DNA from: Paracoccus alkanivorans
Lineage (GTDB): Bacteria > Pseudomonadota > Alphaproteobacteria > Rhodobacterales > Rhodobacteraceae
DNA length: 64,000 nt
Assembly (NCBI RefSeq): GCF_003697785.1
Contig: NZ_QOKZ01000011.1
Location: forward strand, 1-64,000
Reading direction: 5' to 3'
Shown here piece by piece: positions 17,273 through 25,300 of the stretch (within the stretch, counting starts at the first letter, position 1; every line of letters starts with the position of its first letter). A model generated the notes under the pieces. That model worked only from the letters and a program-made list of their open reading frames with translations. It was not told where the DNA came from and did no database searches. Position numbers and translations under genes: made by a program.

Positions 17273-17315
17273 TGACTAATATTTAACAGCATGTATTTTA
17301 GTTTGACAAATATTT
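17273..17315. promoter_or_regulatory. Direct repeats in the divergent cutC/regulator promoter
   Basis: TGACTAATATTT (17273-17284) and TGACAAATATTT (17304-17315) are copies with one mismatch, 31 bp apart (about three helical turns). They lie in an AT-rich 159-bp gap between divergent operons. They are good candidates for binding by the regulator at 17362 and could coordinate both operons. Confidence 0.5.
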
Positions 17316-17361
17316 CTGGGCGCATAACCATAGGGCTTGCGCAAACCTGAAAGAAACGCCG

Positions 17362-18255
17362 ATGCAAATGGCAAGCGACAACAAACCGCTCAGCGGCGCC
17401 GCCCTCTGGGCCGCGATTTCCGCCGCGCAGGACAGCATGCCCGCCAAGCTGCGCGCCATCGCCGGTTTCGTGACCGAGGATCCGGCGGAGTTCATCCGCA
17501 TGACCTCGCGCGAGATCTGCGCGAAGCTGGGCACATCGGAACCCACGCTGATCCGCTTTTGCCGAAGCCTGGGCTTCGCGGGGCTGGCGGATTTCCGGAT
17601 CGAGTTGGCGCTGGCGCTGGCATCGCAGGGTGCGGCGGCATCGGTGCATCCGCAGATCGCCGACCGCCGCCTGTCCAATCCCGCCGGCAAGCGGCGCATC
17701 GCCGAGGCCGCTATCGGCCTGCTGGCCGAGGACAGCGCGATCCTGATCGACAATGGCACGACGGTCGAGGTGCTGGCCGAATTGCTGGGCACGCGAGAGG
17801 ATGTCCCGCCCCTGTCGGTGATGACTTCGGGGCTGATGGTGGCGCAACAGGCGCTGCGCAGCGGGCGCCATCGGGTGATGCTGACCGGCGGGGTGATTCG
17901 CGCCTCGACCGGCTCCTTGTCGGGGCGGCTGGTGGAAAGCAGCCTGAGCGGCATGAACTTCAGCAGTTTCGTGATGGGCGCGGACAGCATCGACCCGGAT
18001 GGCGGGCTGTCCACCTATTCCGAGGACGAGGCGCATGTGACCCGCGCCATGGTCGAGGCCGCCTCGCGCGTCATCGTGCTGGCCGACCATACGAAATTCC
18101 GGGGCGCGCGCCTGCACCGCATCTGTGGCTTGCGGCGCATCGCCATCCTGGTCACCGACCGTAACCCGGACGAACAAATCCGTGCGGCGCTGGATGCCGC
18201 CGGGATCAGGCTGATCGTCGCCGACGATCCTGCCGCTGACAACAAGGACCGATGA
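17362..18255 (+). CDS. Chimeric transcription regulator: RpiR-type HTH with DeoR-type sensor domain
   Basis: A 297-residue regulator of mixed architecture. Residues about 10-90 form an RpiR/HTH_6 domain (FIRMTSREICAKLGTSEPTL then IRFCRSLGFAGLADFRIELA). Residues about 115-285 match the DeoR sensor domain: LIDNGTTVEVLAELL, VMTSGLMVAQQAL, VMLTGGVIRASTGSLSG, VMGADSID, GGLSTYSEDEAHVTRAM and VIVLADHTKF. RpiR proteins normally carry a SIS domain, and DeoR proteins a DeoR-type HTH. DeoR sensors bind phosphorylated sugars, so the likely inducer is a hexosamine phosphate. It heads the operon with the SIS, ROK and nagA genes. The start could be 17362 or 17368. Confidence 0.88.
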   Translation: MQMASDNKPLSGAALWAAISAAQDSMPAKLRAIAGFVTEDPAEFIRMTSREICAKLGTSEPTLIRFCRSLGFAGLADFRIELALALASQGAAASVHPQIADRRLSNPAGKRRIAEAAIGLLAEDSAILIDNGTTVEVLAELLGTREDVPPLSVMTSGLMVAQQALRSGRHRVMLTGGVIRASTGSLSGRLVESSLSGMNFSSFVMGADSIDPDGGLSTYSEDEAHVTRAMVEAASRVIVLADHTKFRGARLHRICGLRRIAILVTDRNPDEQIRAALDAAGIRLIVADDPAADNKDR

Positions 18256-19322
18256 TGAGCAGCTTCACCTTTGACGAAATCAACGCCCAGCCCGGTATCT
18301 GGCGGGACTGGGCCGCACCGCTGGCCAGCCGGGCCGCCGGGATCCGCGAATGGATCGCCGCGCGTGCCCCGCGCGAGATCTGGCTGTCGGGCGCCGGGAC
18401 CTCGGCCTATATCGGCGAGGCGCTGGCTCGGCAGATCACCGGCGAAGGCCCCCTTTTGCTGCCGCTTGCCACCACCGATCTGGTGGCCCGCCCCGGCCTT
18501 GGTGCGAATCGCCCAGGCCCCGCCCTGTCCGTGCAATTCGGGCGCAGCGGCAACAGCTCGGAAACCGTCGGGCTGATCGATCTGCTGGACGCGCATATGC
18601 CCGGTGTGGACCGGCTGAACATCACCTGCAACCCCGACAGCGCCCTTGCCACAAGCCAGGGCCCCGGCCCCGGAGAGACGCAGGCGATCATCCTGCCCCC
18701 GGCGACCCATGACCGGGGTTTCGCGATGACCTCCAGTTTCACGACCATGTATCTGACCGCGCTGGCCTGCCTGGATGCGGGTTTCGATGCGGGCGCAGCC
18801 CTGCCCGCCCTGTCGGATGCGGCCGCTGCGGTTCTGCCCGGCCTGTGGTCGCTGGACGCCCCCCGGCCCGAACGGGCGATCTTTCTCGGTTCCGGCGAAT
18901 TGACCGGCATCGCGCGCGAATCGGCGCTCAAGGTGTTGGAGCTGACGGCAGGGCGCACGCTGACGCAATGGGACAGCACGTTGGGCTTTCGCCACGGTCC
19001 CAAGGCGGCGGTCGATGGTGCCACGGCGGTTTTCGTGATGATCCATCCCGATCCGCAGACCGCCCGCTACGACATGGACCTTGCCGCCGAGATCCGCCGG
19101 CAATTCCCGGATATCAGTGTCACCACCATCGGCGGCGAGGGCTGCGACATCGCGCTTGACCTGACCGGCACGGCGGGGGATGCGGTGCTTTACGTGTTGC
19201 CCGCGCAGGTGCTGGCGCATCGCTGGTCCGAGGCTTTGGGCCTGCCGGTGGACGATCCTTTCGCCGGGCGGAACCTGACGCGGGTGGTTTCGGGCGTGAA
19301 GCTGTATGGATGGCAGCGATGA
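18252..19322 (+). CDS. SIS-domain sugar isomerase/deaminase, AgaS type
   Basis: A 356-residue protein with two SIS domains. The first has IWLSGAGTSAYIGEALAR and the phosphosugar motif FGRSGNSSETV; the second has AIFLGSGELTGIARESALKV and LGFRHGPKAAVDG. AgaS-type proteins are deaminases/isomerases acting on hexosamine 6-phosphates such as galactosamine 6-phosphate. It overlaps the regulator stop by 4 nt. With NagB in the same locus it may give a second deaminase for another epimer; that is inference. Confidence 0.87.
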   Translation: MMSSFTFDEINAQPGIWRDWAAPLASRAAGIREWIAARAPREIWLSGAGTSAYIGEALARQITGEGPLLLPLATTDLVARPGLGANRPGPALSVQFGRSGNSSETVGLIDLLDAHMPGVDRLNITCNPDSALATSQGPGPGETQAIILPPATHDRGFAMTSSFTTMYLTALACLDAGFDAGAALPALSDAAAAVLPGLWSLDAPRPERAIFLGSGELTGIARESALKVLELTAGRTLTQWDSTLGFRHGPKAAVDGATAVFVMIHPDPQTARYDMDLAAEIRRQFPDISVTTIGGEGCDIALDLTGTAGDAVLYVLPAQVLAHRWSEALGLPVDDPFAGRNLTRVVSGVKLYGWQR

Positions 19323-20230
19323 ATTGCGGCGCGATCGATTTGGGCGGCACCAAGATCGAGGCGCGGCTGTTCGATGAGGCGATGGCGACCGTCGAGACCC
19401 GCCGCATCCCCACGCCCCGCGACAGTTTCGACAATTTCATCGCCGCGCTGGCGGGTCAGATCCGCTGGCTGGAACAGCAGGCGGATGACCCCACCCTGCC
19501 CGTCGCCATCTCGATCGCCGGGGTGATCGACCCGCAGACGGGCATCGCCACTGCTTCGAATATCCCGGTATCGGGGCGCGGCATCGCCAAGGCGCTGGAG
19601 GCAGAGATCGGGCGCGACCTGCCGCTGATCAACGACTGCATGGCCTTCGCCTATTCCGAGGCGCATGGCGGTGCCGGGGACGGGGCCGAGTCGGTCATGG
19701 GCATCATCCTCGGCACCGGCGTCGGCGGCGGGCTGGTCGAACGGGGCAGGCTACCGCATCGCCATGCCGGACTTGCGGTCGAGATCGGCCATATCGGCAT
19801 GCCCGCCCGCGCGCTCGCCCGCCATGACCTGCCGATCTGGCAATGCGGATGCGGGCGGGTGGCCTGTCTTGAAAACTACGTGTCGGGCACCGGGCTGCGG
19901 CGGCTGGCGGAATGGGCGGGGCTGGCCAATCCCGATCCCGAACATGTCGCCGCCTCGGTCGCTGACGATCCCGGCGCGGCGAGGGTCATGGATATCTGGG
20001 CTGATCTGGCGGGCGAGATGGTCTATACCGCGCAATTGCTGCTGGATCCCGAAGTCATCGTGCTGGGCGGTGGGCTGTCGAACATCCCCGATGTGCCGCA
20101 GCGGCTGACCGACGCGCTGTCCCGGCTGCGGCTTGGCAATTCACGGCTGCCCGCGATCCGGCGGGCGGTCCATGGCGACAGCGCCGGCGCACGCGGCGCG
20201 GCATTGATGGCAAAGGCATACCGGGCATGA
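19319..20230 (+). CDS. ROK-family sugar kinase (N-acetylhexosamine kinase-like)
   Basis: A 303-residue ROK kinase. It has an N-terminal AIDLGGTKIEARL phosphate-binding loop, LINDCMAFA with the catalytic Asp, GIILGTGVGGG, and the ROK zinc motif built from EIGHIGM and CGCGRVACLENYVSG. The ATG at 19319 overlaps the SIS stop (ATGA); 19310 is an alternative 9 nt upstream. It probably phosphorylates imported N-acetylglucosamine or an epimer before NagA acts. Confidence 0.9.
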   Translation: MNCGAIDLGGTKIEARLFDEAMATVETRRIPTPRDSFDNFIAALAGQIRWLEQQADDPTLPVAISIAGVIDPQTGIATASNIPVSGRGIAKALEAEIGRDLPLINDCMAFAYSEAHGGAGDGAESVMGIILGTGVGGGLVERGRLPHRHAGLAVEIGHIGMPARALARHDLPIWQCGCGRVACLENYVSGTGLRRLAEWAGLANPDPEHVAASVADDPGAARVMDIWADLAGEMVYTAQLLLDPEVIVLGGGLSNIPDVPQRLTDALSRLRLGNSRLPAIRRAVHGDSAGARGAALMAKAYRA

Positions 20231-21339
20231 ATGAATTGCTGATCGCGGCGGACAGGATCTGGACCGGAGGCATATTGGAAACCGGCCTCGCCATCGAGAC
20301 CGACGGGCAGCGGGTAACTGCCCTGCGCCCCCTTGGCAGGGATACGCCCGACGTGCATCTGCCGCTGCTGATGCCGGGTTGCACCGATCTGCAGGTGAAT
20401 GGCGGCGGCGGCGTCCTGCTGAACGCCGATCCCACCGTCGCCGGGATCGAGGCCATCGCCGCCGCCCATCGCAGGCTGGGCACCGCCCGGATCCTACCGA
20501 CATTGATCACCGATGCGCCGGAACTCATGGAGGCCGCCGCGGATGCCGTCATCGCCGCGATGGAACAACCCGGTATCATCGGCATCCATCTTGAAGGCCC
20601 GCATATCTCGCCCGAAAAACGCGGCACGCATGACGCGCGCTTTATCCGTCCTCTGGACCAGCGGACCATGGCGGTGCTGCGGCGGCTGCGCGGGGCCGGC
20701 GTGCCGGTTCTGCTGACACTGGCCCCCGAACGCGCCGATCCGGCATTGCTGCGCGAGGCGGCGGCGATGGGTGTCGTGCTGTCGGCCGGGCACAGCATGG
20801 CGACGGCGGCACAGGCGCGCGAGGCGATGGATAACGGCGTCTCCATGTTCACCCATCTTTACAACGCCATGCCGCAGATGAACTCCCGCGAGCCGGGGAT
20901 GATCGCGGCGGCGATCCTGTCCGATGCCTGGTGCGGGCTGATCACCGACGGTATCCATGTCAGCCCCGAGATGCTGGAGCTGACATTGCGCGCGCGCCCG
21001 CGCCCTGACCGCTGCTTCATCGTGTCAGACGCCATGCCGACGGTCGGCGGGCCGGATCATTTCGACCTTTACGGCATGGATATCCATGTGCGGAACGGCG
21101 CCCTGGTGAACAGCGAGGGTTCGCTTGCCGGGGCGCATGTTGACATGGTTACCTCCGTCAGGCGGCTGGTCAGGATGACCGGCATCGCGCCCGAACGCGC
21201 CATCGCGATGGCGACCGACATCCCCTGCGCGGCCATGGGGCTGGCCCCGCTGAAGATCGCTCCCGGCATGGCGATGAGCGATCTGATCGGGCTTGACGAA
21301 AGGCTGGATCTGGTCGGGATCCCCGGAACCGGACAATAG
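20227..21339 (+). CDS. nagA: N-acetylglucosamine-6-phosphate deacetylase
   Basis: A 370-residue amidohydrolase: PGCTDLQVNGGGG (the NagA-type Q-x-N variant of the first motif), HLEGPHISPEKRGTHD (metal-binding Glu), SAGHSMATA, THLYNAMPQM and the catalytic Asp in IVSDAMPTVGG. It removes acetate from N-acetylglucosamine 6-phosphate to feed NagB. The ATG overlaps the ROK kinase stop. It is the last intact gene of the rightward operon; an IS110 relic follows. Confidence 0.94.
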   Translation: MNELLIAADRIWTGGILETGLAIETDGQRVTALRPLGRDTPDVHLPLLMPGCTDLQVNGGGGVLLNADPTVAGIEAIAAAHRRLGTARILPTLITDAPELMEAAADAVIAAMEQPGIIGIHLEGPHISPEKRGTHDARFIRPLDQRTMAVLRRLRGAGVPVLLTLAPERADPALLREAAAMGVVLSAGHSMATAAQAREAMDNGVSMFTHLYNAMPQMNSREPGMIAAAILSDAWCGLITDGIHVSPEMLELTLRARPRPDRCFIVSDAMPTVGGPDHFDLYGMDIHVRNGALVNSEGSLAGAHVDMVTSVRRLVRMTGIAPERAIAMATDIPCAAMGLAPLKIAPGMAMSDLIGLDERLDLVGIPGTGQ

Positions 21340-21494
21340 GACGAGTTCCGGGCTCACCAAGCCTCCGCCATGGAAGATGCCCAGAAGCAAACCGGCGGCG
21401 GTGAATTGCTTTTGCTCGGCATCGATGATGTGACCGCCCGCAGGTGGCATCTCTGCGCCAAGGGGGTTGCGATGATCCACAAAGGCGGACGGTC

Positions 21495-21740
21495 ATGCCG
21501 AAGATTATCGCGGTCGGGCCCGATCGGGCGAAGAATGTGTTTCAAGCGCATGGATCTGTTGCATCGGGCCGCGCGCTGTTGCGCAAGAAGCTGCGGCGAG
21601 CGCAAGTGCTGGAGCTCTTCAGCCAGTTACCGGCTTGCGTTGTCGCGATGCAAGCATGCGGCGGTGCACATTTCTGGGGCAGCGAGATCGGGAAGCTCGG
21701 CCACAACGTTCAGCTGATCCCCCCTGCCTACGTCAAGCCT
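21495..21740 (+). pseudogene. IS110-family transposase, N-terminal relic
   Basis: About 82 codons match the N-terminal RuvC-like DEDD domain of IS110-family transposases: DRAKNVFQAHG, LLRKKLRRAQVLELFSQLP, ACVVAMQACGGAHFW and LIPPAYVKP. The first catalytic Asp (PDRAKN) is present, but the second acidic residue, normally Glu in the MEAC motif, is Gln here. The rest of the gene is absent: the match ends at 21740, where a minus-strand gene fragment begins. The element cannot be active. Its left boundary after nagA (21340-21494) could not be defined. Confidence 0.82.
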
Positions 21741-21895
21741 TGTTCCGGCAGCACCGTGAGTCTCACCACGAGCGCGTATTCACCCGCGTCCGGCTGCCTG
21801 TAGGTCGGCGCAGGTGTTTGCGCCGCTGCTGGGGCGGTCGTGACGCCGAGGCCGGGCAAACCAAGTGCAGGGGCAGAGAGTGTTATCTTGATCAT
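21741..21895 (-). pseudogene. Exported monooxygenase-like protein, truncated by the IS110 relic
   Basis: From the ATG at 21895 (AGGAAT 7 nt upstream) the frame gives a signal peptide-like start MIKITLSAPALGLPGLGV, an AAAQ cleavage region, and YALVVRLTVLPEQ. The last part looks like the first strand of an antibiotic-biosynthesis-monooxygenase (ABM) domain. The sequence then runs into IS110 DNA and stops. The ABM assignment rests on a short stretch. The gene was probably the last member of the GlcG/oxidoreductase operon. Confidence 0.5.
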
Positions 21896-21984
21896 TTCGG
21901 AATTCCTGATGGCCCTCGCTTTCAGGCGCGAGCCGCCGTAAGCGATAGTTGCGGATGAGAGTGATTGCGAACCGTTGCGGTCCG

Positions 21985-22040
21985 CCGCAGGCCTCCGGCC
22001 ACCCACCTTGGTGGAAGGTGGCCGGAGCTCTTGGCTGCGG
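21985..22040 (-). terminator. Large palindrome downstream of the GlcG-like gene
   Basis: A perfect 11-bp stem CTCCGGCCACC / GGTGGCCGGAG (21993-22003 with 22017-22027) has an inner CACC/GGTG pair and an outer CCGCAG/CTGCGG pair. It begins 6 nt after the GlcG-like gene stop on the minus strand. No T-run follows. It may end or stabilise that transcript. Confidence 0.5.
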
Positions 22041-22045
22041 GGGTC

Positions 22046-22492
22046 CTAAGCCACTTCAAAACCCAGCTGGCGCAATGCGGCGACAGCGACATCCTGATCC
22101 TGCTGATAGTTGCCACCGGAGATCCCAATCCCCCCGATCAACTTTCCGCCCTCGATGATGGGATAGCCACCCCCGACGGCCACCATGCGCGGTCGATGCG
22201 CAAGCGGTGCAACCTTCGGATCGCCGGTCACGTAGTCGTTCCAGACGTGGGTTGCCAAGCCGAAGGACGAGGCGGTCCAGGCCTTGTCGATGGCGACGTC
22301 CACCGTCAGAAACGGGGCATTGTCCGTTCGCTCGAAAGCGCGCAGATTGCCCGTCGCATCGGTGATTGCCACCGCCGCTTCCATGCCGATGTCTCGGGCC
22401 GCGGCCAGGGCAGCCTCGATCAGGGCGGCAGCGGCCTGACGGTTGATCGAGGCCGTCGGAACCGTTTTCGTGAATTCGGGTGCAGCGCTCAT
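22046..22492 (-). CDS. GlcG/HbpS-family heme-binding-like protein
   Basis: A 148-residue single-domain protein with family features ALIEAALAAARDIGMEAAVA, VTGDPKVAPLAHRPRMVAVG and the GGYPIIEGGKLIGGIGISGG core. AAGGAGG lies upstream of the ATG. HbpS members bind heme and sense redox stress; many GlcG homologues have no assigned function. It lies downstream of the oxidoreductase at 22561 in the same direction, a grouping that fits an HxlR-controlled stress or quinone-detoxification set. Confidence 0.85.
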   Translation of the reverse strand: MSAAPEFTKTVPTASINRQAAAALIEAALAAARDIGMEAAVAITDATGNLRAFERTDNAPFLTVDVAIDKAWTASSFGLATHVWNDYVTGDPKVAPLAHRPRMVAVGGGYPIIEGGKLIGGIGISGGNYQQDQDVAVAALRQLGFEVA

Positions 22493-22560
22493 GCGGGCCT
22501 CCTTGATGAAGGGGTCGTTCGACTTTCCTGGATTCGTTCGAAAGGATGTGAAGCGTAGGA

Positions 22561-23586
22561 TCAGCCCTGCGGCCCGAAACCCTCGATCACCACCTTGCCT
22601 CTGGCAGTGCCGCTCTCCACCAGGGCGTGAGCCTGCTTCAGATTGGCGGCGTTGATCGGCGAAAGACGACTGGTGAGCGTCGTACGCAGCTTACCCTCGT
22701 CGACCAGGCGCGAAACGTTGTTCAGAAGCCGGCCTTGCTCCGCCATGTCCGGCGTGCCGAAAATGGGCCGGGTGAACATCAGTTCATGATGGATCGACAC
22801 GGCCTTGCGCTTGAACAGCATGATGTCGAAGCCAGAGGGATCATCGATCAGGCAGAACCGCCCCTGCGGTGCGATGAGGTCTGCGATTTCGGTCACGTGC
22901 TTGTCCGTGTGCGTCGTCGAGAACACGAAGGCCGGCGCACCCAGTTCCAGCGCGGCGACTTCCGCCGCCAGCGGCCTGGAATGGTCGATGACATGATGCG
23001 CACCCAGCGATTTCACCCATTCCTGTGTCTCGGAGCGCGACGCTGTGGCGATCACCGTAAGGTCAGTTTGTTGCCGGGCAATCTGGACTGCGACCGACCC
23101 GACGCCGCCGGCGCCGCCGACAATGAGGATCGCCGGCGCCGCGCCAGGCACCGGCTTGTTCACGTCGAGCCGGTCGAAGAAGGCTTCCCAGGCCGTGATC
23201 GACGTCAGAGGCAAGGCGGCGGCTTCGGCCCAGTCAAGCGCCTTCGGCTTGCGGCCGACGATGCGCTCATCGACAAGGTGGAATTCGGCGTTGGTGCCCG
23301 GGCGAGTGATCGAACCCGCGTAGAAGACCTCATCCCCCGGCTGGAAGAGAATGGCGTCCGGGCCGACGGCGCTGACGACCCCGGCGGCATCCCAGCCTAT
23401 CACCTTCCAGTCAGCGCCCTCCGGCGGGCTGCTGCGACGGACCTTGTAGTCGACCGGATTCACCGAAACCGCCTTCACCTCGACCAGGAGGTCATGTCCG
23501 GCAGGCACGGGCTTGGGCAGTTCAATGTCAACGAGCGAAGCATCATCGGTAATCGGGGCGGGTGTTTGATATCCAACGGCTTTCAT
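22561..23586 (-). CDS. Zinc-binding alcohol dehydrogenase family / quinone oxidoreductase-like protein
   Basis: A 341-residue medium-chain reductase: GroES-like N-terminus with VSVNPVDYKVR and VIGWDAAGVVSAVG, then the nucleotide-binding GGAGGVGSVAVQIARQ. The structural-zinc cysteine cluster of classical alcohol dehydrogenases is absent, as in quinone-oxidoreductase-type members. The start has AGGAGATA upstream. It is divergent from the HxlR regulator at 23691, the usual arrangement for reductase genes induced by electrophiles or quinones. Confidence 0.9.
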   Translation of the reverse strand: MKAVGYQTPAPITDDASLVDIELPKPVPAGHDLLVEVKAVSVNPVDYKVRRSSPPEGADWKVIGWDAAGVVSAVGPDAILFQPGDEVFYAGSITRPGTNAEFHLVDERIVGRKPKALDWAEAAALPLTSITAWEAFFDRLDVNKPVPGAAPAILIVGGAGGVGSVAVQIARQQTDLTVIATASRSETQEWVKSLGAHHVIDHSRPLAAEVAALELGAPAFVFSTTHTDKHVTEIADLIAPQGRFCLIDDPSGFDIMLFKRKAVSIHHELMFTRPIFGTPDMAEQGRLLNNVSRLVDEGKLRTTLTSRLSPINAANLKQAHALVESGTARGKVVIEGFGPQG

Positions 23587-23637
23587 AAAAAATATCTCCT
23601 AATCGCAGTTGCTGGAAACATATTTAGTCTGTATTGT

Positions 23638-23686
23638 AATTTTGCGCGATACGCACAAAAATTGCCTATAGTATCAAGAAGGATAC
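23638..23686. promoter_or_regulatory. Inverted repeats in the oxidoreductase/HxlR divergent promoter
   Basis: An imperfect palindrome occupies 23638-23663 (AATTTTGCGC ... GCACAAAAATT). A second repeat GTATC(6 nt)GATAC spans 23671-23686, just before the HxlR start codon. HxlR-family regulators usually bind such sites between divergent genes, so both are operator candidates. Confidence 0.4.
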
Positions 23687-23690
23687 CGTC

Positions 23691-24059
23691 ATGGCCAAGC
23701 CCCGCCACTCCCGCTTCGACTGCGCCCCGGGCTGCTCGGTCGAGGCGGCGATCAGCCTCATCGACGGCAAATGGAAATGCGTGATCCTCTTCCACCTTCT
23801 GGAGGGAACAATGCGCTTCAACGAGCTTAGACGCCGCGTGCCCGCCGTCACCCAGCGGACACTCACGAACCAGTTGCGCGAGCTCGAGATGGACGGGCTC
23901 ATCGTGCGAAAGGTTTACGCCGAGGTGCCGCCTAAAGTGGAATACAGCCTCTCGGAACTCGGGCACAGCATGGTGCCCGTGCTCAACGCGCTCAAGGAGT
24001 GGGGCGATCTGAACATAGGCCGCTTCGGCAAGGCTCCGGCATCGGCAATCACCGCTTAA
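23691..24059 (+). CDS. HxlR-family transcription regulator
   Basis: A 122-residue winged-helix regulator with the family core IDGKWKCVILFHLLEGTMRF, NELRRRVPAVTQRTLTNQL, ELEMDGLIVRKVYAEVPPKV and EYSLSELG. Two N-terminal cysteines (Cys11 and Cys15) are placed as in HxlR proteins that sense quinones or aldehydes through thiol modification. It probably controls the divergent reductase/GlcG operon and itself. Confidence 0.92.
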   Translation: MAKPRHSRFDCAPGCSVEAAISLIDGKWKCVILFHLLEGTMRFNELRRRVPAVTQRTLTNQLRELEMDGLIVRKVYAEVPPKVEYSLSELGHSMVPVLNALKEWGDLNIGRFGKAPASAITA

Positions 24060-24415
24060 ATCCCGGAGATGGAAACCTCCGCTGACTGCGGGATGCATGA
24101 TCACCTCGCCACGATTGCAGGCATGTCTGTCTCCCGTCTGATGGATCAGAAGTTCGCCTTCTGTAAAATCACTGACGATGAGCCCACCGCGCGCAGTTGC
24201 GCCGGGCTGGTTCTCGCGAGAGCGGGGGCTTGTCCGCCCATTGAACCGCGAAGGCAGGAGACGCTGCGATACATGATGTCTGCGCGCTTACCATCATCGC
24301 TACCGTGGATGATATCGTCGACGTGTCGCGCAGATTCTCGTCTTGGCTGTCGCGGCATTCTCAAGTGAGCTGTCGCGCTGTGCATGTCAGGTAGTGGAAG
24401 CGGAGGCCAAGAATT
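24060..24415. other. Intergenic stretch without a recognisable gene
   Basis: Open frames exist on both strands (for example 24146-24385 on the minus strand), but none matches a family I recognise or has a clear start signal. The segment lies between convergent HxlR and LysR genes in a region rich in gene fragments, so it is probably decayed DNA. Confidence 0.4.
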
Positions 24416-25300
24416 CTATTGATCCTGGCCGACGCGCAGCGGTCTCTGCCCTGCCAGGAGATCGGCATTGTCGTCATATATCTTTGTGATCCGCTCGATC
24501 AGCCTGCGAATAGGGGGACGGTGGCGGTCATCATCATGCATGACAAGATATTGTTGCTCAGTAAGCTCGTTTATGACCGCACCAACACGGCAGAGTGCCG
24601 GGTCACAATCGCCGATCATGCACGGTATCACACCAATTCCCGCCCCGGCTTTGACCAGTTCGTGAACCGTGGCAACCGAACTGGCCATGACATTGATCGT
24701 ATGGTTTTGCCGGTGCAGCCATTGAGCTGCCGGATGCCTGGCATGGGACGGGTCCACGGCCACCCAGCCAAGCAAATCCGGATTGGAAACACTCCAGCTT
24801 CGATAGGCCGCGAACCGCAAGGTGCCCAACCGGCGCGAGGCAAGATTTCCGGCTTCGGCAGGACGATTGCGAATCCCGAGGTCGATCTCCCTGTGCGCGA
24901 TATCGAGAACTGCTTCGGTCGTTACGAAGTTCAGCCGGAAACCGTCTCCTGACCGGTGCAGAAGGTTGATCTTGTCCGCCAGGAAATTCGCGGTCGCCGT
25001 TCCGGCAGACAGGCGGATCAGCGGCGTTTCGGCCTGTGAGGACAGTATCTCGTGAACCGGCAATGCCGCGGCATGCATGACCCGCACTCTCTCGAGAAGG
25101 GCTTTGCCTACAATGGTAAGGGAATAGCCCGTCTGCGCCCGATGGAACAGGATCTGGCCCGACCGTTGCTCCAGGGCGAGTATCCGCCGGCCTACGGTCG
25201 GTGGGCTGAGTCCCAATCGCCGGCCAGCTGCACTCAGGCCGCCATTTTCTGCGACATGAAAGAATATCTCCAGATCATTCCAGTCAAGTCTTTCATTCAT
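24416..25300 (-). CDS. LysR-family transcription regulator
   Basis: A 294-residue protein. The N-terminal helix-turn-helix is LDWNDLEIFFHVAENGGLSA then AGRRLGLSPPTVGRRILALE, followed by a substrate-binding domain of normal length. The ATG at 25300 is chosen because the family-typical N-terminus begins there; upstream codons are not LysR-like, though no strong ribosome site is visible. The usual divergent target is missing: the adjacent DNA holds only gene fragments, so the regulator may be orphaned. The effector is unknown. Confidence 0.82.
   Translation of the reverse strand: MNERLDWNDLEIFFHVAENGGLSAAGRRLGLSPPTVGRRILALEQRSGQILFHRAQTGYSLTIVGKALLERVRVMHAAALPVHEILSSQAETPLIRLSAGTATANFLADKINLLHRSGDGFRLNFVTTEAVLDIAHREIDLGIRNRPAEAGNLASRRLGTLRFAAYRSWSVSNPDLLGWVAVDPSHARHPAAQWLHRQNHTINVMASSVATVHELVKAGAGIGVIPCMIGDCDPALCRVGAVINELTEQQYLVMHDDDRHRPPIRRLIERITKIYDDNADLLAGQRPLRVGQDQ

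Noticed and set aside
21340..21494. Possible IS110 non-coding end with a bridge-RNA region between nagA and the transposase relic
   Set aside because: IS110 elements carry a structured RNA in a non-coding end, but neither the element end nor a convincing fold could be identified here.
24146..24385. 79-codon minus-strand frame as a transposase fragment
   Set aside because: Only a vague resemblance to IS-associated sequence; no motif could be named.
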